From assembly GCF_016406105.1 (NCBI RefSeq), contig NZ_CP066308.1:3273501-3337500 (forward strand): DNA of 64,000 nucleotides, read 5' to 3'. A program made the position numbers and the translations under genes. The stretch's first letter is position 1. The number at the start of each line of letters is the position of its first letter. Below are positions 1 to 8,261 of this stretch, in pieces. The notes under the pieces were generated by a model. It searched no databases. It saw only the letters and a program-made list of their open reading frames with translations, and was not told the DNA's origin. Source of the DNA: Brevibacillus composti (GTDB lineage: Bacteria; Bacillota; Bacilli; Brevibacillales; Brevibacillaceae).

Positions 1-438
1 AATGGCATGTCTCATCTGCTCCATCGAGATTTTGCCGCCGCTGCGCCGCTTTGTTTTCCAATTCATCCGGCCCGCCGCTTCTGTCCGGCTCATGATGCGC
101 CCGGCGCCGTGAACGGTGCTGTAAAAGGCTTCTTTGTTTTCCTGCGAGTCTTTTCCCCGGACGATCACCGAATAGTCGCCCATGCTGCCGCCGATAAATC
201 CGAGCTGACCCGGCGCGGACGGCGTCGCCCCTTTTCGGGTGTCGTAGCCGACGCCCGAAGGAGAAATCTGGCCGTCATAGACCACGACGCCCCCCACCGG
301 CTGCGAATACCCTTTATGATGATCGGCCATCAGCAGGACTTGCACGACCTGGCCATGCTGGGCACAGGTGATTGCCTGCGAGACGGCATTCTCCAGGGGC
401 GTTCCCCAAACTCTTACGTTTTCGATGGTTTGATACAA
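1..438 (-). pseudogene. RtcB-family RNA ligase with a large internal deletion; 3' end beyond the window
   Basis: The reading frame starts at a TTG at 438, preceded by AAAGGAG with nine bases between, and runs open to position 1. Its first ~60 residues match the N-terminus of the short RtcB family (ADHHKGY, then PVGGVVVYDGQISPSGVGYD). The next residues, RKGATPSAPGQLGFIGGSMGD followed by YSTVHGAGRIMSRTEA, belong near the C-terminus of the same family. Roughly 200-230 residues are therefore missing between GYD and RKGATP, in frame. Known RtcB metal ligands in the missing block (the Cys of the GCGN-type motif and three His) are absent, while the HGAGR region with the guanylylated His is kept. It should be inactive as a ligase. 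An assembly collapse could give the same picture. Confidence 0.75.
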
Positions 439-471
439 GTTTCTCTACTCCTTTCGCCAATCATGGCTTCT

Positions 472-732
472 CTATCTCTCATACACATACAGCTGCCCAT
501 GGACGGGACGATGGAGCGCGGGGCCGCGGAAGCCTCTTTTGAGCAGCTCCTTTCGCATGAACATCATAAAGGCCCCATGGCCGACGATCAAGACGTTCTC
601 CTCTCCGCTTGCGAGGATGCGATCCAGCACGGCGGCTGCCCGATTTTCACGTTTCTGTCGTCCTTTCTGCCAGAATAGCCTCTGCATTTTGGAAAGAAAC
701 CAATTTTTGGTATGATGGATGGTGATGCGCAC
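472..732 (-). pseudogene. C-terminal fragment of a histidine phosphatase (phosphoglycerate mutase-like) protein
   Basis: The 86-residue product has the C-terminal signature of the histidine phosphatase superfamily: EENVLIVGHGAFMMFMRKEL, with the second catalytic His in the GHG motif, then FRGP and LYVYE at the end. The N-terminal RHG catalytic motif and about 100 residues that the family needs are missing. The frame opens at a GTG at 732 just after an in-frame TGA, and the divergent gene at 777 leaves no room for the lost part. I read it as a 5'-truncated remnant lying between rtcB and the epimerase gene. No convincing ribosome binding site is seen. Confidence 0.6.
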
Positions 733-776
733 AGTTCGTATGTCAGAATCGTATCACAGGGGAGAGGGTGGCAAGT

Positions 777-1703
777 ATGAAAAAAAAGATCATTCTAGCA
801 GGCGGCTCCGGCTTTTTGGGCGAAGCGCTGGCGTCTTTTCTGGCGGAAAAAGGGCATGAGGTGGTCATCCTGACCCGCCGTTCTTCCCGGACTGGTGAGA
901 ACCGTGCCCAGGTTCGCTCCGTGCGCTGGGATGCAGCTTCACTGGGAGAGTGGACATCTGAGCTGGAAGGCAGCGGGGCGCTGGTCAATTTTACGGGAAA
1001 AAGCGTCAACTGCATCTATACCAAAAAGAACCGGGACGAGATCATCCGCTCCCGCCTCGATTCGGTCCATGTTCTGGCCGAGGCGATCCGGTCTTGTTCC
1101 AACCCGCCCGGCGTGTTCGTACAAGCCGGCTCTCTCGCCATTTACGGCGATACGCGGCAGCTCTGCGATGAAAACGCGCCACACGGTGAAGGCTTCTCCG
1201 TCGAGGTCTGCCAGCTCTGGGAAAAGGCCTTTTTTGACGCAGAGCTGCCAAAGACGCGCAAGGTCCTCTTGCGGATCGGTTTTGCGCTGGGCAAAAACGG
1301 CGGGGCCCTGGAGCCGCTGATGAACCTCGCCAAGTACAATTTGGGAGGAACGGTCGGATCTGGCCGGCAGTATATCAGCTGGCTGCATATTGATGATTTG
1401 AATGCGATGATCATGGCCGCGATCGAGAACGAACAGCTGCAAGGCGTCTATAACGCCACGGGCCCCGCTCCCGTCACGAACAAGGAATTTATGAAAACCC
1501 TGCGCACTGTGATGAACAAAGGCTGGGCTCCGCCTGCTCCCGCTCCTCTCGTCTGGCTCGGGGCCTACCTGTTTATGAGAACAGAGCCGAGCCTCGCGCT
1601 GACCGGCCGAAACTGTGTGCCGAAACGGCTGCAAGAGGCCGGCTTTTCCTTCCGGTTCACAGATTTGGAGGAAGCGCTGCGCGATCTGATCGAAAGCCGC
1701 TGA
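777..1703 (+). CDS. TIGR01777-type NAD(P)-dependent epimerase/sugar reductase-like protein
   Basis: A 308-residue short-chain dehydrogenase of the extended (epimerase) type. The Rossmann motif GGSGFLGEAL lies near residue 10 and the family-specific NFTGKSVN stretch near residue 75. YISWLHIDDL and VYNATGPAPVTNKEF follow in the C-terminal half, as in the TIGR01777 (YfhF-like) family. Length fits the family. An in-frame GTG lies nine bases upstream at 768, but it falls inside the ribosome binding site GGGGAGAGGG, so the ATG at 777 is preferred. The exact substrate of this family is unknown. It stands alone on the plus strand, with the convergent gene 1727-2239 downstream. Confidence 0.85.
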   Translation: MKKKIILAGGSGFLGEALASFLAEKGHEVVILTRRSSRTGENRAQVRSVRWDAASLGEWTSELEGSGALVNFTGKSVNCIYTKKNRDEIIRSRLDSVHVLAEAIRSCSNPPGVFVQAGSLAIYGDTRQLCDENAPHGEGFSVEVCQLWEKAFFDAELPKTRKVLLRIGFALGKNGGALEPLMNLAKYNLGGTVGSGRQYISWLHIDDLNAMIMAAIENEQLQGVYNATGPAPVTNKEFMKTLRTVMNKGWAPPAPAPLVWLGAYLFMRTEPSLALTGRNCVPKRLQEAGFSFRFTDLEEALRDLIESR

Positions 1704-1726
1704 AGCGAATGCGATTGTTTGCTTGA

Positions 1727-2239
1727 TTACTCTTCTCTCTTCACTGTAAGCAGATTGCCGATCGAGAATCTGTCGCTGCGCGCAGCCCCATCCCGGCCTG
1801 TCCAGCTGACGGTCACATAGGAGGCTTGAAGCTTCCGGCGGATCGCCTCCTCCTCCCAATCCGTCGCATCAAAGACGACGGATTTTTCCGAGATGGCAAA
1901 AGACTCGGTGCCGATATTGTTCTGCTCAAACGCCCGTCCGGACATGACCCGGATGCGATCCCCTTCGTTTAAAAGAAGCGTCAGCTCGGGGATGTGGATC
2001 TTCCTGTCCACGGCTTTTTTGACGTGGTCGAGCCGCACTTTCACCTCCAGTTTTTTGTATGCGTCCCGCTTCTCGTCCATGGCTTTGACCTGGGCAAGCT
2101 CAGCTGATGACGGCTTGCCTAGCGTAACCTGTATGGTCACGGCCGGCTTTTCCTCGCCTCCTGCCCAGTAGAACAGCATCGCGATGACGGCCGCCCCCAA
2201 TAGCATCATCCACTTTTGTCCGATCGGACTTACTTTCAT
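1727..2239 (-). CDS. Membrane-anchored protein of unknown function
   Basis: The 170-residue product has one hydrophobic segment near the N-terminus (residues 12-26, MLLGAAVIAMLFYWA) after a charged start. That indicates a signal anchor with the rest outside the cell. The exterior part is rich in Lys and Glu and contains a heptad-like stretch around residues 45-70. I do not recognise the family. The ATG at 2239 is preceded by a purine-rich GAGGGGGGAAG. It converges with the epimerase gene with a 23-bp gap. Confidence 0.6.
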   Translation of the reverse strand: MKVSPIGQKWMMLLGAAVIAMLFYWAGGEEKPAVTIQVTLGKPSSAELAQVKAMDEKRDAYKKLEVKVRLDHVKKAVDRKIHIPELTLLLNEGDRIRVMSGRAFEQNNIGTESFAISEKSVVFDATDWEEEAIRRKLQASYVTVSWTGRDGAARSDRFSIGNLLTVKREE

Positions 2240-2444
2240 CCAGCTGCTTCCCCCCTCTATTCTCTCATCTCCAGATTACAGACAAAGACGTGCGATCCCG
2301 GACATTGGTCACCATGGGATAATCCGGGAGCGATCCGGTCAAACTGAAACCGCATCGCAGACAAAGAAGGAGGACAGCCATGATTCTGAATCGTCGCAAG
2401 CGAGTTTTTCCGCAGCAGGAACATGGCCGGGGAGGGAGATCGGC

Positions 2445-2861
2445 TTGAACAAGACCGTGCTGGGCGCCTTTTTCTTCGGGATCGGCATGATCGGGATGCT
2501 GGATGGCATCGTCTTTCATCAGATCCTGAAGTGGCACAGCGTACATATGCACACGGACCACTTTCACCAGATCATGAGCGATGGATACTTTCATCTTCTC
2601 GTCACGGTGATCATTTTCGTCGCCGGCATTTTGCTGTGGAGAGGCGACGCGCATGAACCGTCGAGCCGTTTTTGGGGCAGCTTTCTCTTGGGAGCCGGCA
2701 CCTTTCATCTGGTGGAGGGGATCATCAACCACCATCTCTTGCAAATCCATCACGTCAAGCCCGGACCGGCACAAGTCGGGTATGATTTGGCGTATGACGC
2801 TTTTGCTTTGCTGTTGATCGCGGCGGGCTGGCTCCTCTATCGGCGAAAAAGATCAGGTTAA
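2445..2861 (+). CDS. DUF2243-type membrane protein
   Basis: The 138-residue product has four hydrophobic helices and many His residues in the loops (DGIVFHQILKWH, VHMHTDHFHQ, INHHLLQIHH), the pattern of the DUF2243 family. Function is unknown; the His clusters suggest metal or heme contact, which is inference. The TTG at 2445 is chosen because GGGGAGGGAG lies six bases ahead of it; the longer open frame from 2184 lacks sequence resembling the family. A Rho-independent terminator follows two bases after the stop. Confidence 0.75.
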   Translation: MNKTVLGAFFFGIGMIGMLDGIVFHQILKWHSVHMHTDHFHQIMSDGYFHLLVTVIIFVAGILLWRGDAHEPSSRFWGSFLLGAGTFHLVEGIINHHLLQIHHVKPGPAQVGYDLAYDAFALLLIAAGWLLYRRKRSG

Positions 2862-2862
2862 G

Positions 2863-2883
2863 GCTCCCGGACGGAGCTTTTTT
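2863..2883 (+). terminator. Rho-independent terminator of the DUF2243 gene
   Basis: Five-base stem GCTCC/GGAGC with a five-base loop, followed by six T. Confidence 0.7.
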
Positions 2884-2969
2884 CATTTCGCAATCTTGCT
2901 TTCCTATTCGCAAAAGCGCACAGGCGTTCCTTTTTGCGGTTATACTATTCGTGGAGGTGAAAGATATTT

Positions 2970-3653
2970 ATGAAGCGGAATATGAAGAAGCCGGTGCATC
3001 CCTTTGGCCGAGATGAGCAGCAGGAAGAAGGAGGCCCCGGTGAGCTGACCGACGAAATGTGGCAGGCTGTCATCAGCAATGACGCTGCCTATGACGGCCG
3101 ATTCCTTTACGCCGTGCGGACGACGCGGATTTTTTGCCGTCCCTCCTGCAAGTCCAGACCGCCCAACAAAGCCAATGTCGGCTATTTTCCCACAGCCGGC
3201 CATGCGCTGGCGGCCAGGTATCGCCCCTGCAAGCGCTGCAAGCCGACGGGGCTGCGGCTGCCGGATGAAGAGTGGGTGGCTTTGGTGACGGAATATATCG
3301 ACAGTCATTACCCGGAGGCACTATCGCTCGGCCTGCTCGCGGAAATCAGCCACGGCAGTCCGTATCACCTCCATCGGACGTTCAAGCGCGTCACGGGCAT
3401 CACTCCGGTGGCCTACATTCAGCAAAAACGGATCGAACACGCCAAGGAGCAGCTTGCGGCAACGACGAAATCCGTCGCGGAGGTCGGCAAAAGCGCAGGC
3501 ATGCCCAATACATCCTATTTTATCACTCTGTTTAAAAAGAAGACCGGCTTCACGCCGGCAGACTATCGAGTAGCGATCCAAAAAGACAAGGAGGGATCGG
3601 AATATGCGAAACCATGCGAATTCCCCGATCTATTGGACAGTGCTGACGCATGA
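2970..3653 (+). CDS. adaA: Ada-type methylphosphotriester-DNA methyltransferase / AraC-family activator
   Basis: The N-terminal half is the Ada metal-binding domain. Cys56, Cys60, Cys87 and Cys90 (FCRPSC and PCKRC) are the four Zn ligands, one of which accepts methyl groups from DNA phosphotriesters. The C-terminal half is an AraC-type double helix-turn-helix (residues about 105-205, including YHLHRTFKRVTG and YFITLFKKKTGFTPADYR). At 227 residues it matches Bacillus AdaA: a methylation sensor that activates the alkylation response without the O6-methylguanine activity. GGAGGTG lies 11 bases before the ATG. The next gene starts inside its last 50 bases, so the two are translationally coupled. 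Confidence 0.93.
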   Translation: MKRNMKKPVHPFGRDEQQEEGGPGELTDEMWQAVISNDAAYDGRFLYAVRTTRIFCRPSCKSRPPNKANVGYFPTAGHALAARYRPCKRCKPTGLRLPDEEWVALVTEYIDSHYPEALSLGLLAEISHGSPYHLHRTFKRVTGITPVAYIQQKRIEHAKEQLAATTKSVAEVGKSAGMPNTSYFITLFKKKTGFTPADYRVAIQKDKEGSEYAKPCEFPDLLDSADA

Positions 3654-4122
3654 AGAGTGGACAATCCATCTGGCCGCGACGGAAAACGGCCTGTGCTATG
3701 TAGGGTCGCCCAACCGGCCGTTTGCGGAGATGGAGGCCTGGGCAGCCGCCCGGTTTGCAGGCTGCACATGGGTTCGAGATGATGAAAAGCTGCGTCCCTA
3801 CGCCGCAGAGCTGCTCCAGTATCTGCAGGGAGAGCGAAAAAGCTTTACGCTGCCGCTCGATCACCGCGGCACGCCCTTTCAGGCGGCTGTCTGGGCCGCG
3901 CTGTGCCGCATACCCTACGGACAGACCACCTCGTACTCGGCGATTGCCAAAGAAATCCAGAAGCCTGCGGCCTCTCGCGCGGTCGGCGCCGCCATCGGCG
4001 CAAATCCTCTGCTGATTCTAGTTCCCTGCCATCGCGTCATCGGGAAAGATGGAAAGCTGACAGGCTATCGAGGCGGACTGGCAGTGAAAACAAAGCTGCT
4101 GCAAATGGAGCGAAATCCATGA
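3604..4122 (+). CDS. adaB: Methylated-DNA--protein-cysteine methyltransferase
   Basis: This 172-residue suicide enzyme removes methyl groups from O6-methylguanine. The acceptor Cys142 lies in the signature PCHRVIG. The DNA-binding helix region (TPFQAAVWAAL, YGQTTSYSAIA, SRAVGAAIGANP) is complete. The frame overlaps the end of adaA by 50 bases and ends in an ATGA overlap with the radical SAM gene, so adaA, adaB and the radical SAM gene form one transcription unit. The Ada pairing suggests induction by alkylation damage. Confidence 0.95.
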   Translation: MRNHANSPIYWTVLTHEEWTIHLAATENGLCYVGSPNRPFAEMEAWAAARFAGCTWVRDDEKLRPYAAELLQYLQGERKSFTLPLDHRGTPFQAAVWAALCRIPYGQTTSYSAIAKEIQKPAASRAVGAAIGANPLLILVPCHRVIGKDGKLTGYRGGLAVKTKLLQMERNP

Positions 4123-4958
4123 CGGGAAGTAGAGAAGCAATGAAAACAACGTATCAAAACAAATACCCAAAGTCCCTCTTGAATAAAGGAACCGGCTACC
4201 TCTCCGGCTACAGCCATTCGCTCAATCCGTACACCGGCTGTTCCTTTGGCTGTTCGTACTGCTATGTGCGGCAGATGCCGGTCTCGCTCTTTCGGGGAGC
4301 GGAGTGGGGATCGTGGGTGGACATCAAACGGGAGGCCGCTGTCCTTTTCGAAAAGGAGCTGCGCAGAGCCAAGGCCAAAGGACCTGTCACCATCTTTATG
4401 TCCTCCAGCACCGATCCGTATCAGCCCATCGAGCAGAAAGAACAGATCACCCGCTCTCTGCTGGAGGTAATGGTCAGCGATCCGCCCGATTTTTTATGGG
4501 TGCAGACCCGAAGCCCTCTCGCAGCGCGCGACATCGACCTGTTTCAGCGCCTCGGGGACAAGGTCCGCATCAGCATGACCGTAGAAACGGACCGCGACGA
4601 GATTCGCAAGCATTTTACCCCGGCTGCCCCGCCGATCGCCGCCCGCCTGAAGACGCTGAGGCTGCTGGCCGAGGCCGACGTACCCGCGCAGGCCACCATC
4701 GCCCCGCTCCTGCCGAGCAGCGAAGCCTTTGCCGACATCCTCCGGCCACTGGTCAAGCGCGTCTGTCTTGACGACTATTTCATGGGAGACGGCAGCGGCG
4801 GAAAACGGACGCGGCAGTTGGGGATAGAACAGCTGTACAAGCAGATCGGACTGGAAGAATGGTATCAGCCGGATGCCTTCCGGATGGTGTACGAGCGGTT
4901 GAGAGCGGTGTTTTCCGAGGAGGAGCTGTTTCTCAGTCAAAAGGGATTCGAACCTTAG
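4119..4958 (+). CDS. Radical SAM protein related to spore photoproduct lyase
   Basis: A 279-residue protein. The iron-sulfur motif CX3CX2C is at Cys41, Cys45 and Cys48 (CSFGCSYCYVRQMP). The motif NPYTGC ahead of it and SSSTDPYQPIEQ further on are typical of the SPL-like radical SAM proteins found in many bacteria. The ATG at 4119 overlaps the adaB stop (ATGA), which fixes the start. True SplB is longer and has a further essential Cys, so I do not call this splB. Being in an Ada operon suggests a DNA or nucleotide repair role, which is inference. Confidence 0.85.
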   Translation: MTGSREAMKTTYQNKYPKSLLNKGTGYLSGYSHSLNPYTGCSFGCSYCYVRQMPVSLFRGAEWGSWVDIKREAAVLFEKELRRAKAKGPVTIFMSSSTDPYQPIEQKEQITRSLLEVMVSDPPDFLWVQTRSPLAARDIDLFQRLGDKVRISMTVETDRDEIRKHFTPAAPPIAARLKTLRLLAEADVPAQATIAPLLPSSEAFADILRPLVKRVCLDDYFMGDGSGGKRTRQLGIEQLYKQIGLEEWYQPDAFRMVYERLRAVFSEEELFLSQKGFEP

Positions 4959-5035
4959 AGCCCGGCCACGTATGGAATGTGATTCCTCTGCGGGGCCGGG
5001 TGCTTCATGCGGCCGGGCTTTTCTATGCAACCGGG

Positions 5036-5737
5036 CTATTCTATGCAATCGGTCTGCTTTCTTTTCATGCGGCGGATCGCCTTTTTCGTCTCGGCGTCCA
5101 CCCGGTGGGATTCTGTGATCTTTTGCAGCGCTTTGTTGTAGGTGAAGGTGTCGAGGCGATTGTCGCCCAGGTAGCGCATGGTCCGCTCCGGTGCCCGCAC
5201 AAAGCAGATCGAGATGGCCCAGGCCACCGCCATTTTCGCGTAATAGCCCTCGTGCCGGATGATGTCCAGCCGCTGCAGGATGTCTTCGAGACAATCGTCT
5301 TCCACGTAATAGATCAGCAGCATGACCACAGCAAAGCGAACCTCGTACTCCCGCTCCGACGTCAGGTAAGGCTGCAAAAACTCCCACACCCGCCGCTTAT
5401 TCGTCCGGGTCATCTTCAAGCCGGCGCAAAAGCTGTCGCATACCGACCAATTATCGATTTTGGGCACAAAATTGGCGACGGCTTGCAATATCTCCTCTAT
5501 ATCCGCCTGGGCATAGCCGATCACCATCCCCTGCAGCATCACTTCCTCAAAATAGTCGCTCTCGGCCTGCTCCAGATAGCGGCGCCACTCTCCCTTGGCG
5601 ATCGTTTTTGCCAGTTTGCGCAGCTCCGGCAGCCGCACGCCCAGGACGTTGTCGATCGTGGGCAGCAGTGATGCCGAGAACTTTCGATAGTCTTCATCGG
5701 CCAACTCCCGCAGCCGTTGCTTGAGCGATTTTTCCAC
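5036..5737 (-). CDS. AlkD-like DNA alkylation repair protein
   Basis: The 233-residue, all-helical product matches the AlkD HEAT-repeat DNA glycosylase family: LLPTIDNVLGVRLPELRKLAKTI near the start, FEEVMLQGMVIGYA, NWSVCDSFCAGLK, and YYAKMAVAWAISICF near the end. AlkD proteins remove positively charged N3- and N7-alkyl purines. Trp in NWSVCD and in VAWAIS sit where AlkD uses aromatic side chains. It lies on the opposite strand between the ada operon and alkA, within a group of repair genes. The last residues of the gene lie about 77 bases beyond the convergent radical SAM gene. Confidence 0.8.
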   Translation of the reverse strand: MEKSLKQRLRELADEDYRKFSASLLPTIDNVLGVRLPELRKLAKTIAKGEWRRYLEQAESDYFEEVMLQGMVIGYAQADIEEILQAVANFVPKIDNWSVCDSFCAGLKMTRTNKRRVWEFLQPYLTSEREYEVRFAVVMLLIYYVEDDCLEDILQRLDIIRHEGYYAKMAVAWAISICFVRAPERTMRYLGDNRLDTFTYNKALQKITESHRVDAETKKAIRRMKRKQTDCIE

Positions 5738-5772
5738 TTGTCTGCTCCTTCTCGCCAGGAATGCGCGTCATA

Positions 5773-6390
5773 TCATTCAAAAGAAATTTCCCACAGATAG
5801 ATGGAAGCAACCGTCCCGTGCGGCGAATATCTCTGCCGGAAGCGGTCAAACTGCTCTTTCGTCAGTGTCTCGAGGCCGTATGGCTTCATCATGCCGCGCC
5901 GTATCGCGATATCGCCCCAGCTGACCACATCGGGACGCTCCAGGGAATGAATCAGCAGCATTTCAGCCGTCCATCTGCCGACACCGGGCAGCGCCGTCAG
6001 CTTGGCGATCACCTCCTGATCGGACATGTCTCGCAGTTCGTCCAAATGAACATCGCCTTGTGCGACGAGACGGGCGATGTTGTGGATGCTGACCGCTTTT
6101 TTCATCGTCATGCCGCAGCGCTGTATTTCGTCAGCGGACAGTCCGGCCAGCCGCTGCGCCGTCATTTCTCCGCAACGATCCTGGAGCCGCTCCCAGATCG
6201 TCTGGGCCGCCTTGGCCGAGATCAGCTGGCCGACCATCGCATGGATCAATGCCGCGAAGAGATCGGGAATGACGACACGCTCCAACCTGCCCAGGCGAGT
6301 CAGGGCTTCCCCCATCACGGGATCGGCGGCTGTCAGCGAGTCGATCTCCGTCTGGCCGTAGTCGTAGGATTTGGTTCTTACCTTTGGCAC
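5773..6390 (-). CDS. alkA: DNA-3-methyladenine glycosylase II (AlkA family)
   Basis: A 205-residue helix-hairpin-helix glycosylase. The HhH motif LPGVGRWTAEMLLI is followed by the catalytic Asp in SWGDIAIRRG, and the family stretch IVGQLISAKAAQTIWERL-like sequence lies in the N-terminal third. It excises 3-methyladenine and other alkylated bases. The GTG at 6390 has GGAGGG eight bases upstream, so the much longer open frame to 6651 is rejected as the protein start. It is 35 bp upstream of the AlkD-like gene on the same strand; the two are probably co-transcribed. Confidence 0.9.
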   Translation of the reverse strand: MPKVRTKSYDYGQTEIDSLTAADPVMGEALTRLGRLERVVIPDLFAALIHAMVGQLISAKAAQTIWERLQDRCGEMTAQRLAGLSADEIQRCGMTMKKAVSIHNIARLVAQGDVHLDELRDMSDQEVIAKLTALPGVGRWTAEMLLIHSLERPDVVSWGDIAIRRGMMKPYGLETLTKEQFDRFRQRYSPHGTVASIYLWEISFE

Positions 6391-6638
6391 TTGAGAGTCC
6401 CTCCTGCCGTTTCTCAGCTTTTCGCCAGGTTGTATCGCCGCTGCTGCCATCATATCCTGTGCGGCGCCGGCTTTGCACGCCATCTCGAGTAAAAGAGCAA
6501 AATTTCGAAAGGCGCAGTTTTCGATTCGCCCTGCCGGCGCAGCTTTCATCCGCCCTGCACACATGCAAACAGAAAAAGGCGGCCCTTTCGTTGTCTTATG
6601 ACAACGGGACTGCCTCCTAGACAACTTTTTGCGCCCGA

Positions 6639-7226
6639 TCAATCTCGGCAAATCGAATCGATATGGTGAGTGAGGACCTGGACGATGCGCTCCTGGTCCA
6701 AACGCCGGGGGTCGAGCATCGCGTGCAAGGCCAATCCGTCGACCAACGCATACAGCCGCTCGGATTCGATCTCTTTGTCCACATCATGCCGGAGCAATTC
6801 AAGGCTGTCTATGAATTGGATCAGCTTGCCGATCCCCGCATGCAGTCCGTCATCCACCTCGGCAAATGATTCTTCGTTGTATTTGCGGTGAAAGACAAAG
6901 GCGAACCATACCTCCATTTCAGCCATTTTGTCCTCATCCACGGGCACGAGCTCCAGCAGGATCCGTACGACCTTTTCCTTTGGCGGCAAATCGCATCTGG
7001 TGATCGCCTCGACCCGCGCAATGGCCCGCTCCTTGACGAGATTCATGGCAAAGGCAAGCAGCTCATGCTGGGAAGAGAAGTAGTGGCGCAAGGCCCCGAG
7101 AGACAAACCGGCTTCTTCGGCGATGTTTCGCACAGTCGCTCCTCTCATCCCTTGATTCAGGATGACGCGCCAGGTCGCTTCGGCAATATGAATTTTTCTT
7201 TCCGTATGATCCACAATTTTTGGCAT
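6639..7226 (-). CDS. TetR-family transcriptional regulator
   Basis: A 195-residue repressor. Helix-turn-helix at residues 25-48 (GATVRNIAEEAGLSLGALRHYF) followed by the usual HELLAFAM helix. The C-terminal half resembles the BetI-like ligand-binding domain (EVWFAFVFHRKYNEE). The gene is transcribed away from the membrane-protein gene at 7349. Between them lies a perfect inverted repeat overlapping a promoter, so it probably represses that gene and may control itself. The ligand is unknown. Confidence 0.9.
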   Translation of the reverse strand: MPKIVDHTERKIHIAEATWRVILNQGMRGATVRNIAEEAGLSLGALRHYFSSQHELLAFAMNLVKERAIARVEAITRCDLPPKEKVVRILLELVPVDEDKMAEMEVWFAFVFHRKYNEESFAEVDDGLHAGIGKLIQFIDSLELLRHDVDKEIESERLYALVDGLALHAMLDPRRLDQERIVQVLTHHIDSICRD

Positions 7227-7261
7227 GGCCTCATTTTATCACAGGAAATATACTAGCTCAA

Positions 7262-7287
7262 TTAAATAATACAGTTGTATTATTTAA
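7262..7287. promoter_or_regulatory. Inverted-repeat operator, probably for the adjacent TetR protein
   Basis: Perfect 11-bp arms TTAAATAATAC and GTATTATTTAA around AGTT. The right arm overlaps the -35 hexamer of the promoter for the gene at 7349, the classic position for repression. Confidence 0.75.
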
Positions 7288-7303
7288 AAACCGATGGTAT
7301 ACT
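7275..7303 (+). promoter_or_regulatory. Sigma-A promoter of the membrane-protein gene
   Basis: TTGTAT, 17-bp spacer, TATACT. Forty-five bases separate the -10 from the TTG start at 7349. Confidence 0.7.
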
Positions 7304-7348
7304 CATTTTGTTTATTCATCCATCTGTATCGCAAAGGGGAGCAGGAGA

Positions 7349-7888
7349 TTGAATTGGATCGCATGGATTATTATTGCGAGTGAGATCTTGTTTTGGATCG
7401 TGATCCTCGCGGGTCTCATCGCCCGTTACATGCTGCATCGAAAGAAGCTCGGGTTTATTCTGCTCGCATCCACACCGCTCATCGACTTCATATTGCTCGT
7501 GGCGACCAGTGTTGATTTGTACCGCGGTTCCATCGCCACGCAGGCGCACGCGCTCGCCGCCGTGTATATCGGGGTATCGCTGATTTTTGGCAAGTCCATG
7601 ATCCAATGGGCAGACGAACGTTTTCGCTACTACGTGACAAAGCAAGGATCACTTCCCCCCAAACGATACGGCCTCGATTATGCCAAGCATTATTTCAAGG
7701 GGTGGATCAAGCACCTCTTCTCCTATGCGCTGGGGGCCGGGATCCTGTACGGGCTGGTCGTTATGATTCAAGATCCGGGCCGCACGGAAGCGCTGGTCGG
7801 GATGCTGAAATTGTGGACAGTGGTCCTGGCGATTGATTTGGCGCTTTCCCTTACGTATTTTATTTGGCCGAAAAAAGCAAAGGCTTAG
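7349..7888 (+). CDS. Integral membrane protein, probable target of the TetR regulator
   Basis: The 179-residue product has four to five transmembrane helices (residues about 3-22, 30-52, 66-85, 130-150 and 155-173). Motifs TSVDLYRG, QAHALAAVYIG and GKSMIQWADERF resemble a Bacillus family of YmcC-like membrane proteins, recalled rather than searched. The TTG at 7349 is chosen for the GGAGCAGGAG just ahead of it; the open frame further upstream contains the promoter and operator. It overlaps the convergent tipA-like fragment by four bases. Confidence 0.75.
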   Translation: MNWIAWIIIASEILFWIVILAGLIARYMLHRKKLGFILLASTPLIDFILLVATSVDLYRGSIATQAHALAAVYIGVSLIFGKSMIQWADERFRYYVTKQGSLPPKRYGLDYAKHYFKGWIKHLFSYALGAGILYGLVVMIQDPGRTEALVGMLKLWTVVLAIDLALSLTYFIWPKKAKA

Positions 7889-8238
7889 CTGCTCGCATAC
7901 GCATCGGCTGCAGCCGCGAGATAGTAAGCCAATCCCGTTTGCTGGCCTTCCAGCATACGCAAATGAAAGTCATCCTCCAGGAAAAAGCGCGTTTGCAATG
8001 CGAAATCCGCAGCAGACAGTGAATGCCCCTGCTGGTTCAGGAATGCCAGATGGCTGCGGATCGCATCGAAGACGTGCTCATCCGTGTGTTTGACCCCTGC
8101 TTTCAATGCCCTCCCCATCTCACTCATAAAGACAGCTGCTTGGGATGCCATTTCGTTCATAGCCTCGCTGTCAATCTGAACAGATTCAAGCAAGTCAAAG
8201 TCGTATGCTTGTTTCAGATGTTCGTTTTGCTCCCGCAA
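7885..8238 (-). pseudogene. C-terminal TipAS domain remnant of a MerR-family regulator
   Basis: The 117 residues match the antibiotic-binding TipAS domain (HTDEHVFDAIRSHLAFLNQQGH, then ADFALQTRFFLEDDFH and GLAYYLAAAADAYA). The MerR DNA-binding domain and coiled coil that should come first are missing; the frame begins inside the linker (REQNEHLKQ) at a TTG without a good ribosome binding site. The adjacent divergent gene is also missing its beginning, and a single deletion near 8240 explains both. Confidence 0.7.
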
Positions 8239-8261
8239 GGCATCCTTCCTGGAGTTACGTT

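Noticed and set aside
7..678. A 223-codon open frame on the plus strand at the left edge
   Set aside because: It is antisense to the rtcB and phosphatase remnants, whose frames show real protein motifs; the plus frame shows none and has no ribosome binding site.
4119..4958. Calling the radical SAM gene splB
   Set aside because: The protein is shorter than SplB and comes from an ada operon; only the SPL-like family can be supported.
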